In this document: piece after piece, positions 1 through 9,173 of the stretch
Layout: each line of letters starts with the position of its first letter
Numbering within the stretch: the stretch's first letter is position 1
Origin: Betaproteobacteria bacterium
GTDB lineage: Bacteria > Pseudomonadota > Gammaproteobacteria > Burkholderiales > Rhodocyclaceae
Length of the DNA: 64,000 nucleotides
Reading direction: 5' to 3'
Assembly (NCBI GenBank): GCA_009777245.1
Contig: WRMF01000009.1
Span: 1-64,000, forward strand
Translations under genes and position numbers: made by a program
Notes under the pieces: model-generated
Told to the model about the DNA's origin: nothing
What the model saw: the letters and a program-made list of their open reading frames with translations, nothing else
Databases searched by the model: none

Positions 1-1
1 G

Positions 2-247
2 AGCGATTATGTCTCTCCCTATGTGGGCGCGTACTATGACTACGAGTTCGGCGGCAAGGTCAAGGCCACGGCCAATGGCGAATCCATTGCCGCGCCTTCC
101 TTGAAGGGCGGCACGGGCGTGGGCGAATTCGGTCTTTCATTCGCGCCTTCCAGAAGCACGCCCCTGTCCATTGATTTGGGCGTGCAAGGCTATACAGGAA
201 GACGCCAGGGCGTGACCGGCTCATTGCAACTGAAGTTTGAGTTCTGA
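2..247 (+). CDS. Autotransporter beta-barrel C-terminus (partial gene)
   Basis: An open frame enters from the left edge and ends at 247, giving the last 81 residues of a larger protein. The segment alternates polar and hydrophobic residues as in amphipathic beta strands (for example YVSPYVGAYYDYEFGG) and ends in a C-terminal phenylalanine (LQLKFEF), the signature recognised by the BAM complex in outer-membrane barrels. This fits the terminal strands of a type V autotransporter translocator. The passenger lies outside the window, so its role cannot be told. An ATG at position 23 is internal to the reading frame and is not taken as a start. Confidence 0.75.
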   Translation, partial: SDYVSPYVGAYYDYEFGGKVKATANGESIAAPSLKGGTGVGEFGLSFAPSRSTPLSIDLGVQGYTGRRQGVTGSLQLKFEF

Positions 248-258
248 CGGGTTGGCGT

Positions 259-284
259 AGGGGCGACCGTCCTCGGTCGCCCCT
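259..284. repeat. Inverted repeat after the autotransporter gene
   Basis: Two perfect 11-base arms (AGGGGCGACCG and its complement) flank a 4-base loop just after the autotransporter stop. There is no T-run, so it looks like one of the dispersed TAGGGGCG-type palindromes seen again at 37801, although it could slow RNA polymerase. The rest of 285-415 is A+T-rich and holds a short 'gccttcaggccggag' motif, also found near 41030, but no gene. Confidence 0.6.
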
Positions 285-415
285 GCCGTTTGCGGCTTGC
301 AAACCCCCGTCCCTACGGGACACCCCTTTATGAAAGATTGCATAACATAATAACACAATCAATATAAAGTGAGCAATGCCTGCCTTCAGGCCGGAGCGAC
401 TCAAACGAAACTGCC

Positions 416-916
416 CTAACGGCGCACGAGCTGGATTTTTCCTTCGCTGTAGCGTTCCGCGCCGGTGTAGCGGGATTCGATCCCTTCGCTGTAATCAAGG
501 AGGCGATAGCCGCTAAAACCCAACTCGCGCTGAAGCTGCTCGGCGCGGCGGCGAAAGAGGCGAGGAGCTTCGCCTTCGCCCCCCTTGTTATGGCGTTTCA
601 GGGTGGCGCGCAGATAGAACGTGTCTTCCCCAAGCCGGGTTTCTGTAATGTGCCAGTTGGGGGACTGGGGATCAACAACGATATACGCCAAGCCCGCCAA
701 AATCAGATCGGAACCGCTGGGGCTGAAAAGCTGGTAGGCCACGAGCGCCGCCGCCGCGTCCCCCCAATCATGCCGCTCGACGCCAGCCCGCTCCTCTGCC
801 CGCTCCAACATCGCGCAACCGGAAATAAACAAAGCCGCAAGCGAAAAAAAAGCGGCAGCGAAGAACGTCCTTGAAGAACGTCCCGTCGCTGCCAAAAGTC
901 GCCGCGTCCAACCCAT
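416..916 (-). CDS. Putative lipoprotein of unknown function
   Basis: This 166-residue protein starts at an ATG preceded by an AGGA-type ribosome site. A hydrophobic N-terminus ends in a lipobox (LFISGC), so Cys34 is the likely lipidated residue and the mature part would sit in the periplasm anchored to a membrane. The mature region is mixed alpha/beta with a charged stretch (KRHNKGGEGEAPRLFRRRAE), and no family is recognised. It lies 12 bases beyond the flgL stop on the same strand and may be read from the flagellar transcript, but nothing in its sequence ties it to flagella. Confidence 0.7.
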   Translation of the reverse strand: MGWTRRLLAATGRSSRTFFAAAFFSLAALFISGCAMLERAEERAGVERHDWGDAAAALVAYQLFSPSGSDLILAGLAYIVVDPQSPNWHITETRLGEDTFYLRATLKRHNKGGEGEAPRLFRRRAEQLQRELGFSGYRLLDYSEGIESRYTGAERYSEGKIQLVRR

Positions 917-928
917 GATTCCTTATCC

Positions 929-2107
929 TTACATGAAATTAAACAGGGAAAGGCTCGTCACCCTGACAAAAGACTGCTGCGCGGCTTGCAATTGCAACTG
1001 GTTCTTTGCAAGGTCGCTTGCGGCTGTTATGTAATCAAGATCAACGAGGTCGGAAATCTGCGTCTTGTACTGCACATCCAGGTCTTTCCCAAGATTCGTT
1101 AGATCATCCAGTTCCGCAAGACTTGCGCCCACCGAGGAGCGGGCATTCAGCACATGTTGCAGTCCCTGATCCAGACTTGCGCCGATTCTTAACATGGCGT
1201 TCCTGAAGTCCGCCGAAGAGGAATCGCCGTTCTCCAGAGCCGTAATGAATTTGGTCAAGGTCGTGAAGATGCTCTCTTCCCCGCTTGGCGACACGGTAAA
1301 GGTATCGCCTGCGGCAGGCGTTCCGCTGATGGAAACCTGCGCCCCGCCAAGGTTGATCGGATCGCCCGCGACATAGCCGGTCACTGTGCTTGAGTACGTG
1401 CCGTCAATAAAAATATCAAACGTGTCCGAGGCGGTGAATTCGAGGGTGTAGGTTCGATTGTCGTAAGTTCCTACCATCGTGCCGTTGTTGATTACCCCGC
1501 TACCCGTATTGGCCGCGCCGGGATTGCCCACGAAATAGCCGTTGCCGGTGGGTATGGCTTCAAAAAGATCGCGTCCCGAAAAGCTGACCGGCATGAACCG
1601 CGCCGTCTCCACCTGCAACAGCCGCGTGCCGCTATCGCCCTGATAGCTAACCACGCCATTGGATGACACAAAAGGCATGGTCGCGGCCTGATAACCGGCA
1701 AAGCGGTAAAAGCCGGTCGCGTCGGAATTGTTGGCGATGCCCAACAGTCCTTCAAATTTGCCGCGTATATCTATGGCAAGGTCGCGCAATTCACTGTCCG
1801 AATAAGCGCCGTTCCCCGCCTCGACCCAGCGAGCTTTGGCGTCAATCAGGATGCCGCCGATGCTGTTCATCAGGGAATCCAGTTCCTTCAGTTGGAGCGC
1901 CGCGTTGCCCTGGTTGTCGAGAAACTGCTGATTGACGCTCTTTTTCTGCTCGGTGACCAGAGCCTGCGCGGCAGCGACCGGGTTATCGGCGGGCGTGACC
2001 ACCTTGCGTCCGGTCGACATCTGGTTTTGCAGACGATAGGCGTCATACTGGTTTTTCAGGAGACCGAAAACGCCGTTATCGTAAATTTGGGCTGTGCTTA
2101 TACGCAT
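929..2107 (-). CDS. flgL: Flagellar hook-filament junction protein FlgL (HAP3)
   Basis: FlgL joins the hook-associated protein FlgK to the flagellin filament. The 392-residue protein has the flagellin-like N-terminal helix (MRISTAQIYDNGVFGLLKNQ) and a matching C-terminal helix (residues 340-392, with NQLQLQAAQQSFVRV) that pack together in the assembled structure. The middle third (about residues 150-290) is Gly/Thr/Ser-rich beta sequence as in the variable exposed domains. It is last in the flgHIJKL order, 18 bases after the flgK stop, with a GGAGAA ribosome site. The length is typical for family members with an extended middle domain. Confidence 0.95.
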   Translation of the reverse strand: MRISTAQIYDNGVFGLLKNQYDAYRLQNQMSTGRKVVTPADNPVAAAQALVTEQKKSVNQQFLDNQGNAALQLKELDSLMNSIGGILIDAKARWVEAGNGAYSDSELRDLAIDIRGKFEGLLGIANNSDATGFYRFAGYQAATMPFVSSNGVVSYQGDSGTRLLQVETARFMPVSFSGRDLFEAIPTGNGYFVGNPGAANTGSGVINNGTMVGTYDNRTYTLEFTASDTFDIFIDGTYSSTVTGYVAGDPINLGGAQVSISGTPAAGDTFTVSPSGEESIFTTLTKFITALENGDSSSADFRNAMLRIGASLDQGLQHVLNARSSVGASLAELDDLTNLGKDLDVQYKTQISDLVDLDYITAASDLAKNQLQLQAAQQSFVRVTSLSLFNFM

Positions 2108-2125
2108 GACAGTTCTCCTTCGTCC

Positions 2126-4120
2126 TCATGTGCGAATGGCAAGCAGGGAATCAAAGAGGATGGAAACCGTGTTCAACATCTTTGCCGCCGCCTGATAAGA
2201 CATCTGGTATTTCATGAGATTTGCCGCTTCCTCGTCAAGATTGACTCCGGCAAGCGAGCTTCTCTGCTCAAAAGCCTGATTCAGCACCATATCCTGCGCC
2301 ATGCCGTTTGCAACCGCAGTCTTGGTTTGGGTGCCGATCTTGCTCACAAGTTGCGCGTAACCTGTCTGGAAGGTCGCGGTTCCGTTATCGCCGCTGCCGC
2401 CGTTCATGGTAAGCGCGGTTTGCAGACCGGCGATCTTGACGGCGTTGCGGGAGTCGGCAATGCCGCCGGTATTAGCCTCAAGGGTGAATCTGTCTCCATC
2501 GGCAGGAGTGCCGGTCAGAACAAACTTGAAGCCGTCAACGGTGATTTCGTCGCCGCTGTTGTAGGCAAACGGAAAGGATGTCGCAACTCCGTTTACCAGA
2601 ACGCTGCCCGGCGTGCCATTGATTGTGAGATTGCCGGTTCCGGAGTCGTAGGTAATCATCCAGGGCACTCCGGGCACTACATAGTTTGGGCTTACGATTT
2701 CACCGGCGCTGATTAGCGCCGTACCGGCATTTTCCGGATGCACCGCAGTACGCATCGGCATGGCGGCGGCGATCCGGCGCACATCGCCCGCAATTTCCTG
2801 CTTGACGCTTATATTGCGCGCAGTCTCGCGGGTCGGCTCCAGCCTGTAGGAATCGCCAAGCGCGTGGCCAGTATTCAGTACCAGAGTAAGCCCGTCAAAT
2901 TGGGCTGGCGTTGTGCCGTCCGCCGTGCCTGACCAGACAACCTGCTTGTCGCTCAAGCGGGTGATCGTGTAATCATCCGCGCTCGGCCCGTTAAAGCGCA
3001 CTTCGTAATCACTGCCGGTAAGCTGGGTGTAAAAATTGCCGCTTGCCGACATTTGCGGCGGATCGAAGGTAAAGCTGGCAATCGAGCCAGTTCCGCTATT
3101 GCGCGAATTTTCAATTGACTTGGGCGGACTCAGTTTGAAAATTTCGCTAACGAAGCCCATGTCGCCATTGATTTCGCCGAGCAAATCCTGCCCCAGCGCC
3201 TGCTGTGCGTTGACCGTGAGCGCAATCGCTGCCGCGATTTGCCCCAACGCATTGGATGCCTGGTCCAGCGCCTCGCGGCGGAAAGACAGGATGCCGCCTA
3301 CAAGGCCGCCGGACAAATGTGTTTCCGGCAATTCGGCCTGGCTTCCTCTTTGCGCGATTACCATGCGCTCAGGGTCGGAGGCGGACGGCCTTACCTCAAG
3401 CCTGACGGTCTGCGTGCCTACCACCAGCGATTGCCCGCTGCCGGTAAAGACATTGAGCGCGCCATTGTCATCAAGATATGTGTTGACCTTGACCAGTTCG
3501 TTGAGTTCCAGCACGAGTTGATCGCGCTTGTCAAGCAGGTCATTGGGCATATGACCGGTGCCGTGCTGGGCGACGATTTGCCGGTTCAATTCGGCAATGC
3601 GGTCGCTATAGGCGTTGATTTCCGCAACCGCGCTTTCAAGCTGGGTGTTTACCTCGTCATAGAGCTGGAACATGCGGTTTTCCAGGGTCTGAAAACGGGT
3701 CGCCAGCGCCTCTGCCGCGCTTACCATAGCCTGCCTCGCGGAAACCATGGCGGGATTGGCGGCGACATCATGCACCGCGTTGAAAAACCCGGAAAGTATC
3801 GGAGTCAGACCGGAATTGGGATCGGCAAGCAGATTGTCAATCCGGGAAATCATTGAATGGTAGGCGTTAAGCTCGCTGGATCGGCTTTGCGCGTCCTGAA
3901 GCTGCTTGGTCAGGATGTCGTCGTAGCTGCGCATGATAGTTATTACATGCACTCCCTGGCCGATTGAGCCTACGCCGGTATTCACGGCGTAATTGGTCGC
4001 CTGCATGGCGGTTTGGCGGCTGTAGCCCAGTGTGTTGGCGTTGGATATGTTGTGAAACGTGGTCGCCAACCCGAGTTGGGCAGTGTTGAGGGCAGTGATG
4101 CCTGTGCTCATCAAGCTCAT
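2126..4120 (-). CDS. flgK: Flagellar hook-associated protein FlgK (HAP1)
   Basis: FlgK forms the first junction layer on the distal end of the hook. The 664-residue protein carries the conserved N-terminus of rod/hook axial proteins (MSTGITALNTAQLGLATTFH and the ISNANTLGYSRQ motif) and the conserved C-terminal helix (NLDEEAANLMKYQMSYQAAA). The centre (about 330-580) is beta-rich and holds the variable domains. An upstream GGAG at suitable distance supports the first ATG, although a second ATG three codons later is possible. It lies 53 bases after flgJ. Confidence 0.96.
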   Translation of the reverse strand: MSLMSTGITALNTAQLGLATTFHNISNANTLGYSRQTAMQATNYAVNTGVGSIGQGVHVITIMRSYDDILTKQLQDAQSRSSELNAYHSMISRIDNLLADPNSGLTPILSGFFNAVHDVAANPAMVSARQAMVSAAEALATRFQTLENRMFQLYDEVNTQLESAVAEINAYSDRIAELNRQIVAQHGTGHMPNDLLDKRDQLVLELNELVKVNTYLDDNGALNVFTGSGQSLVVGTQTVRLEVRPSASDPERMVIAQRGSQAELPETHLSGGLVGGILSFRREALDQASNALGQIAAAIALTVNAQQALGQDLLGEINGDMGFVSEIFKLSPPKSIENSRNSGTGSIASFTFDPPQMSASGNFYTQLTGSDYEVRFNGPSADDYTITRLSDKQVVWSGTADGTTPAQFDGLTLVLNTGHALGDSYRLEPTRETARNISVKQEIAGDVRRIAAAMPMRTAVHPENAGTALISAGEIVSPNYVVPGVPWMITYDSGTGNLTINGTPGSVLVNGVATSFPFAYNSGDEITVDGFKFVLTGTPADGDRFTLEANTGGIADSRNAVKIAGLQTALTMNGGSGDNGTATFQTGYAQLVSKIGTQTKTAVANGMAQDMVLNQAFEQRSSLAGVNLDEEAANLMKYQMSYQAAAKMLNTVSILFDSLLAIRT

Positions 4121-4173
4121 GATATTCTCCAGTACTCTGTGTTATTACGGACAATGCGGGAAATTCTTTAGCC

Positions 4174-5127
4174 TTATCCGATCAATGCTTGTCGTAAAGT
4201 CGCGCCTTCGATGATGGCGGACAATTTTTCGGCATATCTCGGGTCGGTGGCATAACCCGCTTGCTGCAATCTTCGAGCAAACTCCGTGCCATTCTGTGAA
4301 CCGATTACCGCCCCATATCGCGGGTTGTCCGCCAGAAGGCGCGCGTAGTCGGAAAAGGCTTCCGCGTAGGAATCGTAGGAGCGGAAACGCGCCTTCTCCT
4401 TCACCGGAACGCCGTCCACATATTCTGTAGTGGTAATTTCCGCGCTCTTGCCCTGCCATCCCCCGTGCGCCTTGATACCGAACAGGTTGTGCGAGGCGGA
4501 GCCGTCGGCATTTCTTATGTCGCGCTGCCCCCAGCCGGATTCCAGCGCGGCATGCGCGATCAAAAAGTGCGGCGGAATGCCGGTTTTGCGGCTGGCTTCG
4601 GCGGCATGCGGCCACATTGACCGCACAAATTCACGCGGCGTCAAATTCTCATTGTTGCCCTGGGGTTCCAACGGACTGACAGATGTTTGACGCGCTATTG
4701 ACGCTCGTTCCATCGCTGCCGCAAGGCTCTTGGGCGCAAACGGCAAAACTTCCACGCTCCTGGCGGCAATACTTGCAGGCCGGACATTGCCGATTTCTTC
4801 CTCCTGGCTGCTTTCATTCATCCGGCGGCTCAATTGTTCTTCCAGCATCCTTGCCAGACCCAGCCCGCCCTGCTTCGAGAGATTCTTTGCAAGCTGCTCA
4901 TCCAGCATTCCGGTAAAGAAACGGCTCGCGTCGCTATCCATAATACTGTCCTGATCCGTCGTCTCCCGCATGGATTTCAGCATGATTTGCAGGAACAACG
5001 CCTCGAATTGCTGCGCCGCTTCCCTGATGCCCGCTTCCCGATTTGTGCGTAGCTGCCCTTTCAAGCCGTGGATGCTTTGCACATCGGAAGCCAGCGTGTT
5101 GTCCGGCAAAATACTCTGGATAGCCAT
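4174..5127 (-). CDS. flgJ: Flagellar rod assembly protein / peptidoglycan hydrolase FlgJ
   Basis: FlgJ caps the growing rod and cuts the peptidoglycan so that the rod can pass. The N-terminal domain (about residues 20-105, with QFEALFLQIMLKSMRE) is the rod-binding/scaffold part. The C-terminal domain (about 165-315) is a beta-N-acetylglucosaminidase of the GH73 type, with the expected glutamate at residue 196 in LESGWG, followed by NLFGIKA and a YDSYAEAFSDYA segment. At 317 residues it is the full two-domain form. Its ATG overlaps the flgI stop (TGATG), which suggests translational coupling. Confidence 0.95.
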   Translation of the reverse strand: MAIQSILPDNTLASDVQSIHGLKGQLRTNREAGIREAAQQFEALFLQIMLKSMRETTDQDSIMDSDASRFFTGMLDEQLAKNLSKQGGLGLARMLEEQLSRRMNESSQEEEIGNVRPASIAARSVEVLPFAPKSLAAAMERASIARQTSVSPLEPQGNNENLTPREFVRSMWPHAAEASRKTGIPPHFLIAHAALESGWGQRDIRNADGSASHNLFGIKAHGGWQGKSAEITTTEYVDGVPVKEKARFRSYDSYAEAFSDYARLLADNPRYGAVIGSQNGTEFARRLQQAGYATDPRYAEKLSAIIEGATLRQALIG

Positions 5128-6200
5128 CAGATGATCTCCAGTTCAGCCCGCAACGCGCCCGCCGCCTTCATAGCCTGCAAAATCGCCAGCAAATCCTGCG
5201 GATTCGCGCCCAGGGAATTCAACGCCTGCACCACATCGGCAAGATTGACTCCTGCGTCGAGCGAAAGCAGGTTCGTGCCGTCTACCGCAAGCTGCACCCT
5301 GCCCACGCGACGCCCCATGCCTTCTTCAACCACTACGGAGAGATTGCCGTGCGCGATGGCGCAGGCTTCGATTGCCACCTTTTGATTCATCACCACCGAG
5401 CCGGTTCTGGGATTCATGACGACCTTTGCCTGCGCCGGAGAGGGCGTTACTTCCAGATTTTCCAGGCGTCCCATGAAGGACACCCGTGCGCTGGACGATT
5501 CCGGGGCAAATACCCTGAACTGGCGACCGTCTATCGCCTCTGCCGTGCCTGCGCCCATTTCCCGGTTGATGGTGTCCACCACCCGGCTTGCCAGATCAAA
5601 GTCCATCCGTCGCAATTCATAGGTGATGTATGTGCTCTGTCCGACCGGGGTAGGCACTGCGCGTTCCACCGTCGCCCCGCCCGGAATCCTTCCGGCGGAT
5701 AGGTGATTGACCTGCGCCTGCGCGCCCGGCGCGGTAGCGCCCATTCCGCCGATCAGCACATTGCCCTGGGCAATCGCGTAGGTTTGTCCGTCAATCCCTT
5801 TCAGGGGGGTCATGAGGAGCGTGCCGCCGCGCAAACTCTTGGCGTTGCCGATGGAGGACACAGTAACGTCAATGGTCTGACCGGGACGGGCAAAAGGCGG
5901 ATGATTGGCAGTCACCATGACCGCCGCCACGTTTTTTAACTGGATGCTGCGTATTTGATCCATCGGGACGTTCACTCCCATTTGCGACAGCATGTTGATT
6001 ACCGACTGGGAAGTGAAGGGCGTTTGTGTTGTCTGGTCGCCGCTGTTGTCAAGGCCGACCACCAGGCCGTAGCCGACAAGCTGGTTATCGCGCACCCCTT
6101 CGATGGACGCCAAATCTTTCAGACGCTCCGCGTTTGCCAGCGGCAAAAAGACCAGTAAGCAGAAAAGGGTAAAAAGGAAATTTTTGCCGCTTTTTTTCAT
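5127..6200 (-). CDS. flgI: Flagellar P-ring protein FlgI
   Basis: FlgI builds the periplasmic P ring around the rod. Typical blocks include RLKDLASIEGVRDNQL after the signal peptide, then LVVGLDNSGDQT and GRTGSVV-type sequence near residue 270. I start it at the ATG at 6200, which gives a clean signal peptide (MKKSGKNFLFTLF..., cleaved after ANA) and a GGA seven bases upstream. An ATG at 6212 and a TTG at 6218 are alternatives that add 4 or 6 residues. It follows flgH closely. The protein is about 357 residues, normal for the family. Confidence 0.95.
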   Translation of the reverse strand: MKKSGKNFLFTLFCLLVFLPLANAERLKDLASIEGVRDNQLVGYGLVVGLDNSGDQTTQTPFTSQSVINMLSQMGVNVPMDQIRSIQLKNVAAVMVTANHPPFARPGQTIDVTVSSIGNAKSLRGGTLLMTPLKGIDGQTYAIAQGNVLIGGMGATAPGAQAQVNHLSAGRIPGGATVERAVPTPVGQSTYITYELRRMDFDLASRVVDTINREMGAGTAEAIDGRQFRVFAPESSSARVSFMGRLENLEVTPSPAQAKVVMNPRTGSVVMNQKVAIEACAIAHGNLSVVVEEGMGRRVGRVQLAVDGTNLLSLDAGVNLADVVQALNSLGANPQDLLAILQAMKAAGALRAELEII

Positions 6201-6223
6201 GACTTGTTCCATCCGCAATAATT

Positions 6224-6907
6224 TCAGAAAGGCAGGACGGAGAGGAAGAACCTCGCCAGCCAGCCCATGACTTGCGCTTCGCTCATCGTGCCGCTTGCCT
6301 TGTATTCGATTCTCGCATCGGCAATGCGGGAAGAATCCACGCTGTTTGTTTCGGCAAGCACATCGCGCGGATTGACCACGCCGGACAAGCGAATGAACTC
6401 CTGCTGGGAGCCTATGGCAACCTGTTTTTCCCCGGATACCAAAAGATTCCCGTTCGGGAATACGTCAATCACCGTCACCGTCATTCTGCCCTGGAACACA
6501 TTGTTGTTCCTCACGTCGCCGCCGCCGGAAAATTCATTGGAACTGGAAGCGCTGACATTCAGATCGCCCATTCTTCTGACCGCGCCCACCTTGTCCAGCG
6601 GGTAGATCGAGAGGTTATCCACGCCTGCGCTCACGCTACCTGATCGATTGATGTTGCTGGATGAGTCGGCTGATGCCCTATTGCTCTCCACGATGTTGAC
6701 CGTCAGGGTATCGCCCACGAAGCGGGCGCGCCTGTCCTCGAACAGGGGGCGGGCGGAAGCGTCCTGAAAGATGCTGCCGTTTGCGGCCTGCGGAACCTGG
6801 CGATATTCCGGCCTTGCCGTCATCGGCTGATGCACGCTCGTAGGCGGCGTTGTCGAACAACCGGATAACAGGGCTGACAGGGTCAGAAATACAAAAAGCC
6901 GCTTCAT
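6224..6907 (-). CDS. flgH: Flagellar L-ring lipoprotein FlgH
   Basis: FlgH forms the outer-membrane L ring. The 227-residue product starts at the ATG at 6907, which has an upstream GGAG and yields a lipoprotein signal with lipobox LLSGC (Cys17). A longer reading from a TTG at 6961 would bury the signal peptide and is rejected. Conserved FlgH blocks are present: the GDTLTVNIVE segment, the SNEFSGGGDVRNNN region, and FPNGNLLVSGEKQV followed by VRLSGVVNPRD-like sequence. It is the first gene of the flagellar group here. Upstream on the same strand is rsmE rather than flgG. Confidence 0.95.
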   Translation of the reverse strand: MKRLFVFLTLSALLSGCSTTPPTSVHQPMTARPEYRQVPQAANGSIFQDASARPLFEDRRARFVGDTLTVNIVESNRASADSSSNINRSGSVSAGVDNLSIYPLDKVGAVRRMGDLNVSASSSNEFSGGGDVRNNNVFQGRMTVTVIDVFPNGNLLVSGEKQVAIGSQQEFIRLSGVVNPRDVLAETNSVDSSRIADARIEYKASGTMSEAQVMGWLARFFLSVLPF

Positions 6908-7085
6908 GGCAGACGCTCCGAAAAAACATAATCTCGCAAATAGAAGCAACTGGCGTGCCAAGGGCAGGTATCAGGTGTCAGAGGTCAGGGGGTTGTAGAG
7001 GTGGGGCGAAGTCGAAGCTCAACGAAGTGGCTATATGTGACCGCCGCCAGTTACCACCAAGGCTTCGGATTTTCCGTACCCTTTT

Positions 7086-7823
7086 CTATGAATCTCCCCA
7101 CAAGCCTTGCAGAATGGCAAGCGCGGCGAGGCTTGCGGTTTCGGTGCGGAGAATGCGGGGGCCAAGTTGGATCGGATAAAAACCGGCCTTCCTTGCGGCA
7201 TCAATTTCCATCGGGTCAAAGCCGCCTTCCGCGCCTGCGAGCAGCGTGATTTCCGTCCCGGGCGCGGGACGATCCAAGGTGTGAATACGCTGTTCCGTGC
7301 CTGGCAACAGAAGCAGTTTCAGGCCGGGCAAGGCGCTTCCCGCTTCCCGCAACCAGTTTTCCAACGAGGCAACGGGCGCGACTTCCGGCAGACGGTTGCG
7401 TCCGCATTGCTCGCATGCGGCAATGGCAATTTCCCGCCAGCGCGTGTTTCGCTTTACCGCCCGTTCACCGTCAAGTCTCAATACGCTCCGCCGTCCCTCT
7501 AGCGGCAGAAAGGCGCGCACACCCAATTCCACCGCCTTTTGCAAGGTGTAATCCATTTTTTCACCGGCTTGCAGGGTTTGCGCGAGACGGACAAAAAGAG
7601 GCGATTCGCGCTCAATTGGGCGATGCTCTCCAAGTTTGACCTCAACCGCTCCCCGCTTGTTCGAGATAATTTCCGCCGGGTACTCGCCGCCCGTCCCGTC
7701 AAAAAGCGCCAGAAGCGATCCCGGCTTTAGGCGAAGGACGTTTGCCGCGTGATGCGCCGCTTTTGGCGGCAGTTCAAGCGTGCCAGCCGACAGGGACGCG
7801 CAGAAAAAACGGGGCGCTAACAC
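7086..7823 (-). CDS. rsmE: 16S rRNA (uracil1498-N3)-methyltransferase RsmE
   Basis: RsmE methylates U1498 of 16S rRNA using S-adenosylmethionine. The family signature is clear: an N-terminal PUA-like RNA-binding part (RFFC...LPPKAAHHAANVLRL), then the SPOUT knot with LLAGAEGGFDPMEI and LGPRILRTETA near the C-terminus. The frame is open further upstream into rnfH, but a GTG at 7823 gives a 245-residue protein starting MLAPRFFC, the usual length and N-terminus. That start lies 7 bases after the rnfH stop. The ribosome site is weak, so the start is probable rather than certain. Confidence 0.93.
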   Translation of the reverse strand: MLAPRFFCASLSAGTLELPPKAAHHAANVLRLKPGSLLALFDGTGGEYPAEIISNKRGAVEVKLGEHRPIERESPLFVRLAQTLQAGEKMDYTLQKAVELGVRAFLPLEGRRSVLRLDGERAVKRNTRWREIAIAACEQCGRNRLPEVAPVASLENWLREAGSALPGLKLLLLPGTEQRIHTLDRPAPGTEITLLAGAEGGFDPMEIDAARKAGFYPIQLGPRILRTETASLAALAILQGLWGDS

Positions 7824-7830
7824 GTCAGTG

Positions 7831-8148
7831 TCATGCAGCGGGTTCTTTGCCCGCTGTTTTTTTCTGCGCGATCTTTTCCGCTCTGGCGGCGCGGACAGCT
7901 TTGGGATCGGCAAGCAACGGACGATAGATTTCCACCCGGTCACGGTCGCGCAGAACGGCATCCGGTTTGGCGAGTTTGGAGAAAATGCCGAATTTGCCGC
8001 CATCAGGGTCTATCTGCGGATATTTTTCCGGCAGACCGGAGGCGTGTACGGCATCTATCAGAGTACTGCCGACGGGAAGACGCAAGGCGACGATCTCCTG
8101 CTTTTCCGGCAGGGCGTAGACTACTTCGACGGAAATGGTGTCAGACAT
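7831..8148 (-). CDS. rnfH: RnfH family ubiquitin-like protein
   Basis: This 105-residue protein has the beta-grasp pattern of the RnfH/UPF0125 (RatB) family: ISVEVVYALPEKQEIVALRL, then GSTLIDAVHASGL, KFGIFSKLAKPDAVLRDRDRVEIYRPL, and a basic Ala/Lys-rich tail. Its biochemical role is not established. Its start overlaps the ratA stop by 8 bases, the widespread ratA-rnfH pairing, and it precedes rsmE. The ion-pumping rnf genes of this genome are 38 kb away, so the name reflects family membership, not a shown link. Confidence 0.88.
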   Translation of the reverse strand: MSDTISVEVVYALPEKQEIVALRLPVGSTLIDAVHASGLPEKYPQIDPDGGKFGIFSKLAKPDAVLRDRDRVEIYRPLLADPKAVRAARAEKIAQKKTAGKEPAA

Positions 8149-8584
8149 GATTTGTCCCGTAAATTTGCTCCGCCCGTTTTACAAAGGCGTCAATGAGGGT
8201 ATTGGCAATGTGGCTGAAAACAGGACCGATGACCTTTTCCAGCAAGCGACTGGAGAATTCGTAATGCAACTGCAATTCAACCTTGCACGCCTTGTCGTTC
8301 AATGCCTTGAAGCGCCATGTTCCGTCCAGTTTTTTGAACGGGCCGTCCACCAGACGAATCAGCATCAAACCCGGAAATTCCTTTTCGTTCTCGGTGGTGA
8401 AATGCGCCTTTACGCCGCGATAGCGGATGTGAAGCGTGCCGATGGTCTTTTTGTCGTCACGAAAGCGACATTCCGTCTGGCCGCACCAGGGCAGGAATTC
8501 CGGGTAATCTTCGCAGCGATCCACCAACTCGAACATCTGCCGATCCGAGTGGGCGAGGAGCACCGATTTTTCAACCGTAGGCAT
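8141..8584 (-). CDS. ratA: RatA/Coq10-type START-domain protein
   Basis: This 147-residue protein belongs to the polyketide cyclase/START-like family that includes E. coli RatA and mitochondrial Coq10. Visible family features are the N-terminal [20 protein letters not shown], then [12 protein letters not shown] and the C-terminal helix [20 protein letters not shown] that closes the lipid pocket. RatA has been described as a ribosome-association inhibitor, and Coq10 homologues bind ubiquinone; which applies here cannot be told. The ATG at 8584 (MPTVEKS) is chosen over an upstream extension that would run into the divergent smpB start region. Confidence 0.88.
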   Translation of the reverse strand: MPTVEKSVLLAHSDRQMFELVDRCEDYPEFLPWCGQTECRFRDDKKTIGTLHIRYRGVKAHFTTENEKEFPGLMLIRLVDGPFKKLDGTWRFKALNDKACKVELQLHYEFSSRLLEKVIGPVFSHIANTLIDAFVKRAEQIYGTNHV

Positions 8585-8633
8585 GACGCGCCGATTCTTG
8601 CTAAAATTGGGTGATTCTACAGGAATCGCCATC

Positions 8634-9089
8634 ATGAGTATCATCTTCAACAAAAAAGCCCTGCACGACTACTTTATCGAGGAAAAATACGAAGCAGGCA
8701 TTGCGCTGGAGGGCTGGGAAGTCAAATCCATCCGCGCGGGCAAGGCGCATATCAAGGAGGCATACGTGCTCGTCAAAAAAGGGGAAATCTGGCTCTTTGG
8801 CATGCATGTCACGCCGATGGCGACTGCTTCCACCCATATCCACCCTGATCCGACGCGCACCAGAAAGCTGCTTTTGCGCGAACATGAAATCTCAAAGCTG
8901 ATCGGCAAGGTGGAGCGCGCCGGTTATACTCTGGTTCCGCTGAATCTGCATTACTCGCGTGGCCGTATCAAGGCGGAAATCGGTCTGGCGAAAGGAAAAA
9001 AGCAGCATGACAAGCGCGAGGACGCAAAGGAAAAAGACTGGGCGCGGGAAAAACAACGCTTGATGCGTGAGAAAGTGCGGGCAGGATAG
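8634..9089 (+). CDS. smpB: SsrA-binding protein SmpB
   Basis: SmpB binds tmRNA and brings it to stalled ribosomes for trans-translation. The 151-residue protein shows the oligonucleotide-binding barrel with [19 protein letters not shown], then [28 protein letters not shown], and the basic C-terminal tail ([17 protein letters not shown]) that folds in the mRNA channel. The start at 8634 (MSIIFNKK) gives the usual length. The frame is open 17 codons upstream, but that would overlap the divergent ratA start. No tmRNA gene was seen in the window. Confidence 0.96.
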   Translation: MSIIFNKKALHDYFIEEKYEAGIALEGWEVKSIRAGKAHIKEAYVLVKKGEIWLFGMHVTPMATASTHIHPDPTRTRKLLLREHEISKLIGKVERAGYTLVPLNLHYSRGRIKAEIGLAKGKKQHDKREDAKEKDWAREKQRLMREKVRAG

Positions 9090-9173
9090 GTTATCATGCT
9101 ATCCGGTCATGATTCGCTGGCATATCGCGCTCCCGGGCGGGACTGTCGGCATTGTTTTAAAAAGGAGATTTCA

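Noticed and set aside
1892-2716. A 274-codon plus-strand frame across flgL and flgK
   Set aside because: It is antisense to two recognised flagellar genes and has no family similarity or ribosome site.
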